Part shown: piece after piece, positions 43,648-52,566 of the stretch
How positions within the stretch are numbered: position 1 is the stretch's first letter
Layout of the letters: each line of letters starts with the position of its first letter
Notes under the pieces: generated by a model
Databases searched by the model: none
What the model was told of the DNA's origin: nothing
What the model saw: only the letters and a program-made list of their open reading frames with translations
Source of the DNA: WLMZ01 sp963732585
GTDB lineage: Bacteria > Actinomycetota > Acidimicrobiia > Acidimicrobiales > Ilumatobacteraceae
Reading direction: 5' to 3'
Length of the DNA: 64,000 nucleotides
Assembly: GCA_963732585.1 (NCBI GenBank)
Contig: CAVSZY010000004.1
Span: forward strand, 62,001-126,000
Translations under genes and position numbers: made by a program

Positions 43648-44406
43648 GTGATCTCTCCCGACGTTCCCGTACCGTTTGAGCAGGCGTGGAACGCGGTCAG
43701 CGCTGTCGACGGATGGCTCGCCGATGTGCAAGCTCGCCGTTTGTACGACGCAGCGCAGCGGGTGCCGAACGGTGGTCGCATTGTCGAGATCGGCTCGTAT
43801 CACGGTCGCTCGGCGATCGTCGCTGCGCTCGCCGCCCCGCATGTCGGCGAGGTCGTCGCTATCGATCCTCACGGCGGCAACGACCGCGGCCCGCAGCAAT
43901 GGAACGGACGACCAGAAGACGGCCAGTCCGACAACGAGATCTTCGAGCGCAACCTGACCAACGCCGGGGTGCGTTCGCGGATACGCCATGTGCGGGCAAT
44001 GTCTGATACCGCGCATAACGAAGTGCCGGGCGAGATCGACCTGCTCTACGTCGACGGTTCGCACCGTTTCGCTGCGGCCCGAAAGGACATCGTCGGCTGG
44101 GGAGCAAAGGTCACCCCTGGAGGAACCATGCTCGTCCACGACTCGTTCAGTTCGATCGGGGTGACGTTTGCATTGCTCAGCACGACGGCCGTCGGATCGG
44201 GTTGGCGCTACATTGGGCGCAGCCGTTCGATGACCGAGTATCGCCGTGACGAGCTCAGCGCAGTGCAACGTTTGACCAATGCCGCCCGGCAGCTCGCGGT
44301 GCTTCCCTGGTTCGCTCGCAACCTGGTGATCAAGGGGTTGATCGCCGCCAAGCTCGGGCGCTTCACCCGATTCCTGGGCCACGACGGCGACACCTGGCCC
44401 TACTAA
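43648..44406 (+). CDS. Class I SAM-dependent methyltransferase (Methyltransf_24 type)
   Basis: About 252 residues from GTG at 43648 (TTG at 43594 is an alternative that overlaps the upstream remnant). Motif I GGRIVEIGSYHGRSAIVAAL, acidic motif EVVAIDPHGG, GEIDLLYVDGSHRFAAARKDIVGW and GGTMLVHDSFSSIGVT. This class commonly modifies sugars in surface polysaccharides or macrolides. The C-terminus is basic and helical. Not linked to a clear pathway here. Confidence 0.8.
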   Translation: MISPDVPVPFEQAWNAVSAVDGWLADVQARRLYDAAQRVPNGGRIVEIGSYHGRSAIVAALAAPHVGEVVAIDPHGGNDRGPQQWNGRPEDGQSDNEIFERNLTNAGVRSRIRHVRAMSDTAHNEVPGEIDLLYVDGSHRFAAARKDIVGWGAKVTPGGTMLVHDSFSSIGVTFALLSTTAVGSGWRYIGRSRSMTEYRRDELSAVQRLTNAARQLAVLPWFARNLVIKGLIAAKLGRFTRFLGHDGDTWPY

Positions 44407-44546
44407 TCAATCAGCTTCCAAAGATTCGCTGGAGCTCGCCGTGGGGTATCGCCGACGCGGCGAAGTCGAACGTTCCCGCGTGGAGCATCTCCTCAGCGCC
44501 ACGTTGAGCTGCACCGAGCGCGGCGCGAGGAAAGCTGCGGCGCGAT

Positions 44547-45176
44547 TCATGCGTAGGCGACTTGGCAAAACCCGTGGTTGCAGTAGCCGCCCGGGTTCTT
44601 GGCGAGGTATTGCTGGTGATAACCCTCGGCGTAATAGAAGGTGTCGAGGGCCCCGATCTCGGTGGTGATCTCACCGAATCCGCCACCGGTCAGCGCGGCC
44701 TGATAGGCCTCGCGGCTGGCCAGCGCTGCGGCCAACTGCTCCGGCGTCGAGGTGAAGATCGCCGAGCGATATTGACTGCCGACGTCGTTGCCCTGCCCCA
44801 TGTATTGGACCGGGTCGTGGTTCTCCCAGAAGGTCTTGAACAGCACGTCGATCGACACCGCGGACGGGTCGAAGACGACCTGAACGACCTCGGTGTGCCC
44901 GGTCATCGAGGTGCAGGTTTCCTCATAGGTCGGGTTCGGCGTGGTGCCACCGGCATAACCCGCAGACGTGCTGTACACGCCCGCCAGCTTCCAGAAGAAC
45001 CGTTCAGCACCCCAGAAGCACCCCATGCCGACGACGAGGGTCTCCATGCCGTCGGGCCACGGCCCAACGAGCGGATTGCCGTTGACGTAGTGCGCAGCAG
45101 CGACCGGCATCGCAGTGCTGCGACCGGGAAGGCACTTTTCCGGCGGTGGCGGCGGGGCGGGTTGGCGACGAAACAT
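44547..45176 (-). CDS. msrA: Peptide methionine sulfoxide reductase A
   Basis: 209 residues; reduces methionine-S-sulfoxide in proteins. Catalytic Cys in VVGMGCFWGAERFFW, further YSTSAGYAGGTTPNPTYEE, TGHTEVVQVVFDP and QYRSAIF; the YCNHGFCQVAYA tail holds likely resolving cysteines. ATG at 45176 (MFRRQPAPPPPPEKC). It precedes the arsR gene on the same strand, consistent with an oxidative/metal stress island. Confidence 0.93.
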   Translation of the reverse strand: MFRRQPAPPPPPEKCLPGRSTAMPVAAAHYVNGNPLVGPWPDGMETLVVGMGCFWGAERFFWKLAGVYSTSAGYAGGTTPNPTYEETCTSMTGHTEVVQVVFDPSAVSIDVLFKTFWENHDPVQYMGQGNDVGSQYRSAIFTSTPEQLAAALASREAYQAALTGGGFGEITTEIGALDTFYYAEGYHQQYLAKNPGGYCNHGFCQVAYA

Positions 45177-45234
45177 GAACGCCTCTTTCACTTGACAACG
45201 TGGAATCGAGGATACTGCCGCACGACGCCGACGT

Positions 45235-45573
45235 TCAGCCGAGAACGGCGCGCAATGCGTCGAGGCGCTGCGGGACCGGGCGATACCAGACCCACAGGCC
45301 GCGCTTATCACGGCTGACCAAACCAGCCTCGACGAGGATCTTCATGTGATGGCTGACCGTCGACTGTGACCGGCCGGACGGTTCCACCAGATCACACGCG
45401 CACACCTCGTCAACGGCGGCGGCGATAAACGACAACAGCCGCAGGCGCACCGGATCGGCCAGAGCAGCGAACGATTCGGCTAACACCGCGGCCTGCGATT
45501 CGTCGAGCGTTGCCGCCCGCACCGGGCTACAGCAGGCGATGCGATCGGTGATGGCGACCTGTTGCTGAGACAT
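45235..45573 (-). CDS. arsR: ArsR/SmtB-family metalloregulator
   Basis: 112 residues. Winged helix: ESFAALADPVRLRLLSFIAA…VCACDLVEPSGRSQSTVSHHMKILVEAGLVSRDKRGLWVWY. The CAC pair in VCACDLV is the typical As(III)/metal site; CCSP near the N-terminus may add a ligand. Divergent from arsI with two operator-like sites between. It should release DNA on binding arsenite or organoarsenical. Confidence 0.9.
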   Translation of the reverse strand: MSQQQVAITDRIACCSPVRAATLDESQAAVLAESFAALADPVRLRLLSFIAAAVDEVCACDLVEPSGRSQSTVSHHMKILVEAGLVSRDKRGLWVWYRPVPQRLDALRAVLG

Positions 45574-45603
45574 GAGCAAACTCTATCGAAGATTGTCGAA
45601 GTA

Positions 45604-45663
45604 ATAGATTGACGTTTGTCGATTTATCCGCCATACTGACTATATCGATATTCATCAATCTAT
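45604..45663. promoter_or_regulatory. Two facing ArsR operator-like sites
   Basis: atagattgacgtttgtcgat (45604-45623) and atcgatattcatcaatctat (45644-45663) are inverted copies of each other with 16 of 20 positions matching, including a perfect 9-bp arm. One faces arsR, the other arsI, whose RBS (aggag) follows immediately. Confidence 0.7.
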
Positions 45664-45673
45664 AGGAGTTCCC

Positions 45674-46126
45674 ATGTCACGAGTACAGCTCGCCCTCAAC
45701 GTCGCAGACCTCGACGCCTCGATCGAGTTCTACACCAAGTTGTTCGCCACACCACCCGCCAAGGTGCGCGACGGCTACGCCAACTTCGCCATCGCCGAGC
45801 CACCGCTGAAGCTGGTGCTGATCGCCGGCCAAGGCCAGCCCGGTTCACTCAACCACGTCGGCGTCGAGGTCGAAACCACCGCCGAGGTTGCTGCGGCCGC
45901 AGCGCGGATGAGCAACCAAGGAGCGGAGTGCGCCGTCGAAGAGGCGACCACCTGCTGCTATGCCGTGCAGGACAAGGTGTGGGTCAGCGGTCCGGAGATC
46001 CCTTGGGAGATCTACACCGTGCTGGCCGACGTGCCGGTGATGCATCCCGCCGAAAACCAGTGCTGCGCGCCGTCAGCGGACGAGGTCGCCGTCGCCGTCG
46101 CCGAAAAGCACGTCCCCTGCTGCTGA
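45674..46126 (+). CDS. arsI: ArsI/CadI-family metalloenzyme (C-As lyase type)
   Basis: 150 residues, vicinal-oxygen-chelate fold: RVQLALNVADLDASIEFYTKLFATPPAKVRDGYANFAIAEPPLKLVLI and GSLNHVGVEVE with the His ligand. The vicinal cysteine pair in ATTCCYAVQDKVWV, characteristic of ArsI, binds trivalent organoarsenicals; extra Cys pairs lie in the tail (NQCCAPS and VPCC). ArsI demethylates MAs(III). Placement opposite arsR with paired operators supports arsenic control. CadI-like cadmium-induced function is the alternative. Confidence 0.88.
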   Translation: MSRVQLALNVADLDASIEFYTKLFATPPAKVRDGYANFAIAEPPLKLVLIAGQGQPGSLNHVGVEVETTAEVAAAAARMSNQGAECAVEEATTCCYAVQDKVWVSGPEIPWEIYTVLADVPVMHPAENQCCAPSADEVAVAVAEKHVPCC

Positions 46127-46139
46127 GCAAGCTGGGTAT

Positions 46140-47909
46140 CTACCCGCAGGCCTCGCGGTTGTCGACCCGACAGACCAAGTCTGACGAGTAGGCACGGTCG
46201 ATAGCCGCCGAGGTCCAGGCACCGTGCAGCCCGTCGTTGCTCATCACATAGGCGTTGGTGCGGTTCGGGTCACCGGCGACGGCGATCATGATCTTGTCGG
46301 TAGCGGTAACGATCGGGACCAAACGCTCAGGATTGTCGGAGCGGGCGAACTCGTCGGGGAGTAACCCGTTCTCGGCGAGTTCGCTCAGCGTCCGACGCCC
46401 GGCGGTCAGGTTGGACCACTCTCCGATCAGCTTCTCAAAGCGCCAGGCAGGCATGCGGGCCTGCTCGAACAGCGCCCGGCGCACATCCTGTTTCGACCAT
46501 CCGGCACGGGCGAACACCCCGGCCAACACAGGGGAGAGCACCAGCAACGGACGGTAGTCGCCGTGGCCGAGTCCATAGACGTGGGTCAGTTCCCAACCGG
46601 TGACGCGCACTAGGCCATCGGCCAAGTAAGGCAAAATCTCCTCCGGCGAAGAACCAAACACGCTCCCGACGATCAAGCCACCGTTGATCCGCACCATCGT
46701 CACCACGTCGTCGCCGCGGGTGAAACCGAAGTCGGCGCTGAACGGCGGCCAGCCGATCTCGGCCAGCGCGGCCTCGTCCTCAGCGAGCACTACCCGCGTG
46801 CTGTTGCCGAAGGTGGCCTTGTCGTGTTCCTCGGCGGTGAACCCACACACATTGCGTAAGAACAGGCGCAACCAGCGAGCGACAGCGGTGTTGGCTCTCG
46901 CTCCTTCACGCAGTGCGCCTTGCCCGTAGTTGAATCCGAGGTCGGTGATCACCGGCCCGTTGAGCACCACCAAGGCGTCGGCACCGGTGGTGTTGCCGGA
47001 GTGTTCCACCCCGTAACTCTGGCCGGCGATGATCTCGGCGATCGCCAGCAGAACCGGCAGTTCCTCTGGCCGACAGCCAGCCATCACGGCGTTGACCGCC
47101 ACCGCCCAAACGGTGATGTCGCGCCCCGATGGTCGGGCCGTGCCCAGAAGGCGCCACGCGTCGTTGCCCGAAGGCTCGATGAACGCGGTGACACTGTCGC
47201 GAGTTGGCGGGATGATCGCTAGCCCTTCCGACCAGCCATGATCGGCGAAGTGGTGGTTGATCTCCTCGACGGTGCCGGAGACGACGATATCGAGCGCGCC
47301 AGGTTCGTCGTCGCCGTCAGATTCATTGCTGCGCACGCCGGTCAGCCCGTCGATCACCTGCTCCAAGGTGTGGGCGACGAACGACGTAGCGACATCGTCG
47401 ATCGTCTGCGAGTCGACGTGACCGCGCATCACCGCCACCGCCAGTCCATCGAACCCGACGCCGCGCGCGGTCGCTGCCGCTTGACGTTCAAAGCCTTCGC
47501 AGAGCAACGACACCGAGGGCACACCGGCGGCTTCGGCGGCAACAGATGCCCGCATCACGGCGGGCGTACAGCTGCCTCAACAGCCGTTGCCGACGACAAC
47601 GGCATCGATGCCGTGCTCGTCGAGGGTGCCCGCCAAGGCCTCGATCAGCGCAGCTTCGTTGGAGCCGTGGACGTTGCCGAAGGTCTCATATCCAACGATC
47701 TCGATGCCGGGGAAGCGGACGCGCAACTCACGTTCCAGGATCGGGAAGATCTCCTCACCGCGGAACAAGTAATCCCAGATGAAACCGATCCGAGCACCCT
47801 CCAGCGTTGCCAGTCGCGGCGCCGATCGACGCCGTTGCACACCTCGTGGCGACTTCGGCCAGACGACATCGAATACTGGTTGAACGGCCGAGTTCATGAA
47901 CCCAATCAT
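46140..47909 (-). CDS. UGSC-family selenoprotein (in-frame TGA = selenocysteine 111)
   Basis: One continuous frame of 589 residues if TGA at 47577-47579 is read as selenocysteine: …IDAVVVGNGC-U-GSCTPAVMRASVAAEAAGVPSVSLL. The UGSC motif names this family. A stable hairpin starts right after the TGA, as needed for Sec insertion. The N-terminal ~165 residues form the redox UGSC domain; a second domain (GWSEGLAIIPPTRDSV, AVNAVMAGCRPEELPVLLA, GPVITDLGFNYGQGAL) follows. ATG at 47909 overlaps the stop of the acetyltransferase gene. Annotation pipelines that read TGA as stop would split it at 47558. Probably a thiol/selenol redox enzyme; substrate unknown. Confidence 0.88.
47538..47576 (-). promoter_or_regulatory. 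bSECIS-like hairpin immediately after the Sec TGA
   Basis: Lower stem ggcagc/gttgcc (one G-U pair), internal loop, upper stem gcccgc/gcgggc (perfect) and 6-nt apical loop cgtgat with G in the second position. The loop begins 18 nt after the TGA, within the spacing reported for bacterial SECIS elements. Confidence 0.75.
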
Positions 47910-48346
47910 GCCGTATCGAACTCGAAAATCGTCACCGCTGCGGGGCGACCGCCGAGCGCTCGATAGAAATCGAGGGCATGTTCGTCGTCGTTGTCGGCCG
48001 GGACGAAGGCGATGTCGATGCCGACGTGGGCTGCGTCCGCGAGTAGGCGGGTGATCAGCGCTCGACCGACCCCTGTGCGCTGCGCTCTTGGGTTGACGGC
48101 GATGTCGAAGATGAACACCTCGGCGCGTTCGCGATGGGTCATCCACAACGTGTGCGCGCTGAGACCGGCGATCACCGCGTCGTCGTCGAGCGCGCTGTAG
48201 CCCCAGAAGTCGTCGCGGGCGAGCAGCCGGACGAGGTAGTCGTCGCCGAGCGCTTCAGTTGGCGTCTCGAAGACGTCGGCCATCAGGGTGAACGTGGCCC
48301 TCGCCGTGGCGAGATCGCCCGCGCTCAGTCGCTCAAGCCGCAACAT
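47906..48346 (-). CDS. AAC(3)-I-like aminoglycoside N-acetyltransferase family protein
   Basis: 146 residues, GNAT fold. Family hallmarks: LMADVFETPTEALGDDYLVRLLARDDFWGYSALDDDAVIAGLSAHTLWMTH, EVFIFDIAVNPRAQRTGVGRALITRLL (acetyl-CoA site) and FVPADNDDEHALDFYRALGG. This profile is that of AAC(3)-I enzymes; environmental homologues often have untested activity. ATG at 48346 overlaps the hydrolase stop by 14 nt; the stop overlaps the selenoprotein ATG. Confidence 0.82.
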   Translation of the reverse strand: MLRLERLSAGDLATARATFTLMADVFETPTEALGDDYLVRLLARDDFWGYSALDDDAVIAGLSAHTLWMTHRERAEVFIFDIAVNPRAQRTGVGRALITRLLADAAHVGIDIAFVPADNDDEHALDFYRALGGRPAAVTIFEFDTA

Positions 48347-49220
48347 CACCGAGAAACCGGTGTATCGCGCCGACGGCAGCCTGCGACTCGGGGAGGTCGG
48401 TCCACATCGGCCAACAATGCCACATCGCTTCGGCGACGTTGGCCTCACCGCGTCCCCCAACCTCGGTCAAGCGGGCGGCAAGGCGCACAGAATCGTCGCG
48501 CCAAATGTCGTCCTCACCTGCCAAGAACAAGGCCGGTGGCAGCACCGCAAGATCGCCGTCGGCAGCGAGTAACGGCGACAGCCGGGGATCGTCATACTCG
48601 ACGAGTCCAGCGACCGTCGATCGCCAGTGTTCGAGCGTGCCACGGGTGTTCTCTGGGTCTCGGTTCTGATCGATGCTCGCTGATTGCAAGGTGGCATCGA
48701 ACGCCCCACAGATCGTGACGATCGCATCGACGGTGCTCGGGTCGTCGCGTTGGCAGGCGATCGCCACGCTGACAGCCAGTGCTGCGCCGCAGCTGTCGCC
48801 GCCGGAAACGACGACGTCGGCGTGGCGGCGAGTGGACCGCAGCACGCGTTCGACATCGCCGAAGGCATCGTCGAAGGCGTTGTCGGGCAGCCGTCGGTAG
48901 TCGACGAGAACCACCTGGAACCCGGTGCCGAGCACAATGCTGGCGCCGAACTTGCGATGGGTCAGCGATGAGCCCGTCGCCAAGCCGCCACCGTGGACCC
49001 AGACGATCTGTTGCTGCTGCGGATCGGTGACGCCGACGGGACTCAGGGTTCGACAGGGCACGCCGGCGACATCGCCGATCACCTCGCTGACACCATCGGG
49101 TAACGGAGCGCCACGAGCGGCGCTGTCCCACAGCTCGCGCGCTTGTTCAAGGGTCATCGAGCCGTCGAGTTTCGGCGGAGTGAGCCGGCGTTTGGCCCGT
49201 GCGGCCGCCTCGCTGATCAT
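48333..49220 (-). CDS. Alpha/beta hydrolase, hormone-sensitive-lipase-like
   Basis: 295 residues. Oxyanion-hole motif VWVHGGGLATGSS, nucleophile elbow VSGGDSCGAALAVS (Ser), catalytic Asp region LAGEDDIWRDD and a C-terminal His in AMWHCWPMW. Carboxylesterase of the HSL (family IV) group. Overlaps the MBL-fold gene upstream by 4 nt and the acetyltransferase gene downstream, so all four genes are one operon with the selenoprotein. Confidence 0.87.
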   Translation of the reverse strand: MISEAAARAKRRLTPPKLDGSMTLEQARELWDSAARGAPLPDGVSEVIGDVAGVPCRTLSPVGVTDPQQQQIVWVHGGGLATGSSLTHRKFGASIVLGTGFQVVLVDYRRLPDNAFDDAFGDVERVLRSTRRHADVVVSGGDSCGAALAVSVAIACQRDDPSTVDAIVTICGAFDATLQSASIDQNRDPENTRGTLEHWRSTVAGLVEYDDPRLSPLLAADGDLAVLPPALFLAGEDDIWRDDSVRLAARLTEVGGRGEANVAEAMWHCWPMWTDLPESQAAVGAIHRFLGDVAA

Positions 49221-50020
49221 CGACTGCTGCCAAGGTGGTTCATTTCGCGTGCCGCCGCCAACATCTGCGGATCGTGGGCGCAGAGAATCGTCAACGTCGG
49301 GTCGCCATAGCGATGCAGTTCGGCCAGACGTTGCTGGTTGGCGATCACCTGCTGGCGATCGAAGGCCACCAACTTCTCCGACGCGCTGAGCAGTCGAGGA
49401 ACTGCGGTGCTTCCGTCGATCTCGCCTCGGTGATAGAAGGCATCGCCGGCGTGCAGCAGCCAGCGATCACCGGCGTTGACGGCCACTGCAGCGTGGCCGC
49501 GACTGTGGCCGGGCATCGACACCAGCACGATGTCGGGATCGATCTCCTCCAACGATTTCGCCGCGGCGAAGCCACGCCAGGCCTCGCCTTGGGGTGAATG
49601 CTCGACGATCGCCGGGCGATGCGCCCATTGCGCTGAGCGGTAGCGCAGCTTCTCGCGCCGCGTCGGCGACCACATCGAGCCCAGCGCCTCGGCGGCCGTG
49701 ACGTGGATGAAAGCGTTGGGGAAGTCGCTGATGCCGCCGATGTGATCGAAATCGAAATGGGTGATGACAATGTGGCGCACATCGTCGCGGGTGTAGCCGA
49801 GCGCTTGAATCTGGCGGACGGCTGTCTCGGCTGGGTCGAGCGCCGGGCGGATCAGGCGACGGGCGACGCCAAGGCGGCGACGGGGATCGGCGATGTCGTG
49901 CAGGCCGAATCCTGAGTCAACGAGCACCAGGCCAGCGTTTGTTTCCAACAACAGCACGTGGCAGACGAGGGGATTGCCGGGCACGTGCAAGCTTGCGCAG
50001 TTGAGGTGATGGATCTTCAT
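49217..50020 (-). CDS. MBL-fold metallohydrolase
   Basis: 267 residues starting MKIHHLNCASLHVPG. Metallo-beta-lactamase fold: LVLVDSGFGLHDI, ITHFDFDHIGGISDFP (HxxxDH metal site, with Phe where the second His of HxHxDH is usual), MPGHSRGHAAV, LLHAGDAFYH and ILCAHDP. Likely a lactonase or other ester hydrolase. First gene of the hydrolase-AAC-selenoprotein operon. The in-frame extension beyond 50020 is not supported. Confidence 0.87.
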   Translation of the reverse strand: MKIHHLNCASLHVPGNPLVCHVLLLETNAGLVLVDSGFGLHDIADPRRRLGVARRLIRPALDPAETAVRQIQALGYTRDDVRHIVITHFDFDHIGGISDFPNAFIHVTAAEALGSMWSPTRREKLRYRSAQWAHRPAIVEHSPQGEAWRGFAAAKSLEEIDPDIVLVSMPGHSRGHAAVAVNAGDRWLLHAGDAFYHRGEIDGSTAVPRLLSASEKLVAFDRQQVIANQQRLAELHRYGDPTLTILCAHDPQMLAAAREMNHLGSSR

Positions 50021-50512
50021 CGGCGGCTCCAGCTCATGCGGCCACGGTAGCGAACGAGGGTGGCGAAGGTGGCCTTGACGGCCGACTGGCCCGGCCTCAG
50101 TGCAGGGCGGCGGTTGACGCTCCGATGTGGTCGACAATCCGCTCGGCGACAGCAGGAGCGGCGAAAGAAATGGCCGGCGGCGAGTCACGCTCACCAGTCT
50201 TCCAGGACCGAGGGACATGACCGGGGACACAACCAGCGAGATCGGCCTGTTGTGTGTCGGTCGGGAGCGGGATCGGACGTGCCCCGGGAGCTTCTCCGAG
50301 AGCTCGATGTACTCGACGGCACGCCGGCCAGCCGCTAAGTCACCGGCTCGATCGGCGCCGATCAGGAACCCGAACAATTGGCCGATCTCCGCGACCGTCG
50401 CAGTGCGGTCGCATCGGCGAGCCGCTTTGTCGGGCGCCCAATGTGCAGTTTTGGTATGGCAGAGGCTGCATCAATGGGATGGTAGAGAGTGCTGTAATGG
50501 TAGTGTTGCGTT
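50021..50512. other. Gap with a possible gene remnant
   Basis: No complete gene. On the minus strand around 50290-50440 the sequence reads TVAEIGQLFGFLIGADRAGDLAAGRRAVEYIELSEKLPGHV, protein-like but without a start, stop or recognised family. The promoter for the MBL operon and that of the divergent ATPase gene must be here. Confidence 0.35.
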
Positions 50513-51796
50513 GTGATGATCGGAAAGACATTCGCAGGCGAGTACCGGCGACGGGTTGTCGACGACGAACTCGATGACCTGTTCCCGCACTTGCCGGCGA
50601 TCTTGATCGACGGGCCGAAAGGTGTCGGAAAGACATCGACGGCCACGAAGCGATGCAGCAGCGTCCGTCGTCTCGATGAAGAGGCCGAGGCACGAATCGT
50701 CCGAGCCGACCCGAAGGTGATCAGCCGTGACGAGACGCCGCTGCTGATCGATGAGTGGCAACGGGTTCCCGGGATTTTCGACGTTGTGCGCCGTCTCGTC
50801 GATGCCGATCCGGTCGGAGGCCGGTTCCTTCTGACCGGGTCGGCACCGACGGTTCAAACCCACTCGGGCGCAGGTCGCATCACCACTCTGCGGATGCGGC
50901 CCTTGACCCTGTCAGAACGCGGTGTCGTCGTGCCGACCGTCTCGACAGCCGGGTTGTTGGCGGGCACCGCCACCATCCAAGGAAGAACTGCGTTCGGGCT
51001 GAGTGACTATGTCGAGGAGATCGTCGCAGGGGGCTATCCAGCGATGCGCGGCATGGACGCACGCTCCCGGCGACGGCAGCTCGACGGGTATCTCGATCGA
51101 ATCGTCGACCACGATCTAGCGGAATCCGGGCTGGTCGTGCGCCGCCCGGCCACAGTCATGGCGTGGTTGCGCGCCTACGCCGCGGCGATCGCGACGACCG
51201 CGTCGTGGGAGAAGATCCGCGATGCCGCAACCAGCGGGATCAGCGACAAACCCGCCAAGTCCACGACGTTGCCGTATATCGAGTTGCTCACCGCTCTGCG
51301 GATTCTCGATCCCGTGCCGGCCTGGGTTCCGTCGAACAACCATCTCCAAGCACTCACCCAGCAACCCAAGCACCACCTCGCCGATCCCGCCCTTGCCGTT
51401 CGCCTCGTCAGACGTAGCGCGACACAACTCCTCCAGGGCAACGAACCGAACACGGTCGTCGCGCGTGATGGTGGTTTTTTGGGCGGCGCTTTCGAGTCGC
51501 TTGCCGCCCTCTCGTTGCGTACGTTCGCGCAACGATGCGACGCCAAGGTGTCCCATCTGCGCACCGACGGCGGCCGACACGAAGTCGACTTCGTCATCGA
51601 ATCCGACGCCGGCATCGTAGGCGTAGAGGCGAAACTCGCCAGTTCCATCGACAACACAGACGTCCGACACCTCCTGTGGCTACGCGAACAGATCGGCAAC
51701 GAGTGCATGGACCTCGTAGTTCTCCACACCGGACCGGAGGCATACCGCCGACCAGACGGCGTCGCCGTAGTACCACTCGCGCTGCTCGGGCCATGA
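50513..51796 (+). CDS. AAA-family ATPase with DUF4143 domain
   Basis: 427 residues. N-terminal AAA_14 module: AILIDGPKGVGKTSTA (Walker A), TPLLIDEWQRVPGIFDVVR (Walker B), RFLLTGSAP (sensor). C-terminal DUF4143 with a PD-(D/E)xK-like core, GGRHEVDFVIESDAGIVGVEAKL. Proteins of this group are common solitary accessory genes of unclear role. The ATG follows 'gttgcgttgtg'. Convergent with the last cassette of the toxin array. Confidence 0.87.
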   Translation: MMIGKTFAGEYRRRVVDDELDDLFPHLPAILIDGPKGVGKTSTATKRCSSVRRLDEEAEARIVRADPKVISRDETPLLIDEWQRVPGIFDVVRRLVDADPVGGRFLLTGSAPTVQTHSGAGRITTLRMRPLTLSERGVVVPTVSTAGLLAGTATIQGRTAFGLSDYVEEIVAGGYPAMRGMDARSRRRQLDGYLDRIVDHDLAESGLVVRRPATVMAWLRAYAAAIATTASWEKIRDAATSGISDKPAKSTTLPYIELLTALRILDPVPAWVPSNNHLQALTQQPKHHLADPALAVRLVRRSATQLLQGNEPNTVVARDGGFLGGAFESLAALSLRTFAQRCDAKVSHLRTDGGRHEVDFVIESDAGIVGVEAKLASSIDNTDVRHLLWLREQIGNECMDLVVLHTGPEAYRRPDGVAVVPLALLGP

Positions 51797-51827
51797 CAGC
51801 CCCAATCGAACGTAGATGGATGCCCAG

Positions 51828-52232
51828 CTATGCGGAGGTGGAGGCGTAGCTGTGAGGCCACAAACCATCCAACAGCTGACAGTTCCACCGGCCATCGACG
51901 AGCAAATCTGACGGCCACCCAAGGGCCGTTCCGCTGAACGCCCACGGGCACAACATTTGGGCCTTGACCCCCGCCGTGTTTGTGGCAACAAGAGAGCGGG
52001 GCGGGGTCGTAGACGTGCGTCGGGGGTCGACCGGCGGCGAAGTAGGCTGGTCGCGGTGATCGCAGAGCTGGTCATGACCACCGCCATCGGCCCTGACATG
52101 GTGAGTCCCAACGCGCGTATACGTGGACGCGTCGTAGGTGAAGATCGCTGCGCTGGCGGTTGTCGTAGCGGTACCGCCCGCACAGAGAACCACTGCGAGA
52201 ACGGCGACGAACCGAGCGATCCAGCGGGCCAC
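51828..52232 (-). CDS. Last cassette of the toxin array: secreted leader with a short, probably degraded C-terminus
   Basis: 134 residues from GTG at 52232, 2 nt after the preceding immunity gene. Signal peptide VARWIARFVAVLAVVLCAGGTATTTASA, leader IFTYDASTYTRVGTHHV, then STTPPRSLVATNTAG. The final ~45 residues (WPSDLLVDGRWNCQLLDGLWPHS) resemble no known toxin, and no immunity gene follows. Probably a dead end of the array. Confidence 0.6.
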   Translation of the reverse strand: MARWIARFVAVLAVVLCAGGTATTTASAAIFTYDASTYTRVGTHHVRADGGGHDQLCDHRDQPTSPPVDPRRTSTTPPRSLVATNTAGVKAQMLCPWAFSGTALGWPSDLLVDGRWNCQLLDGLWPHSYASTSA

Positions 52233-52233
52233 T

Positions 52234-52566
52234 TCACCGCTCCATGCGTACGGTGACAGCGACGATCTGGTCCGCACGATTGAACACAACGGCGGCGACC
52301 CTTACGACCTGGTCGATCGATCGCCCGCTCGCCAGCCGCACATACGTCGCGTCAGCATCGAGATCAACGGCGACATCAGGCGCTCCGTCCGACCCGCCTT
52401 CGCTCGAGACTAGAGCCGAATGCATCGCGACCAAGCCGAGAACCTCAACGCCGATGATGTCGCCCACTTCGTCGAGGTCGACGACGGCATCGACAATCTC
52501 AACTGAGACGCCTCCGCCAAAGTCGATCGCGGCATCCGACCCGTTCCATCGAAGGTACCCGCTCAT
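52234..52566 (-). CDS. Probable immunity protein with DUF2283-like repeats
   Basis: 110 residues; two related segments, VEIVDAVVDLDEVGDIIGVEVLGL and PDVAVDLDADATYVRLASG…IVAVTV, resemble DUF2283. Position after a secreted toxin, overlapping stop/start (4 nt) and small acidic composition all fit the immunity slot. Specificity is inferred only from adjacency. Confidence 0.62.
   Translation of the reverse strand: MSGYLRWNGSDAAIDFGGGVSVEIVDAVVDLDEVGDIIGVEVLGLVAMHSALVSSEGGSDGAPDVAVDLDADATYVRLASGRSIDQVVRVAAVVFNRADQIVAVTVRMER

Noticed and set aside
42198..43781. 527-residue version of the 2OG oxygenase with an N-terminal extension
   Set aside because: The first ~180 residues are low-complexity Arg/Ser sequence antisense to other protein-like frames, and the oxygenase family starts at MPFEVPIIDLG.
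44411..44546. Minus-strand tail reading AEEMLHAGTFDFAASAIPHGELQRIFGS
   Set aside because: Protein-like but without start, neighbours or a recognised family; too short to call.
51680..52237. 185-residue minus-strand frame overlapping the last cassette and the ATPase gene
   Set aside because: Its second half is antisense to the DUF4143 C-terminus, and the signal peptide and leader lie in another frame.
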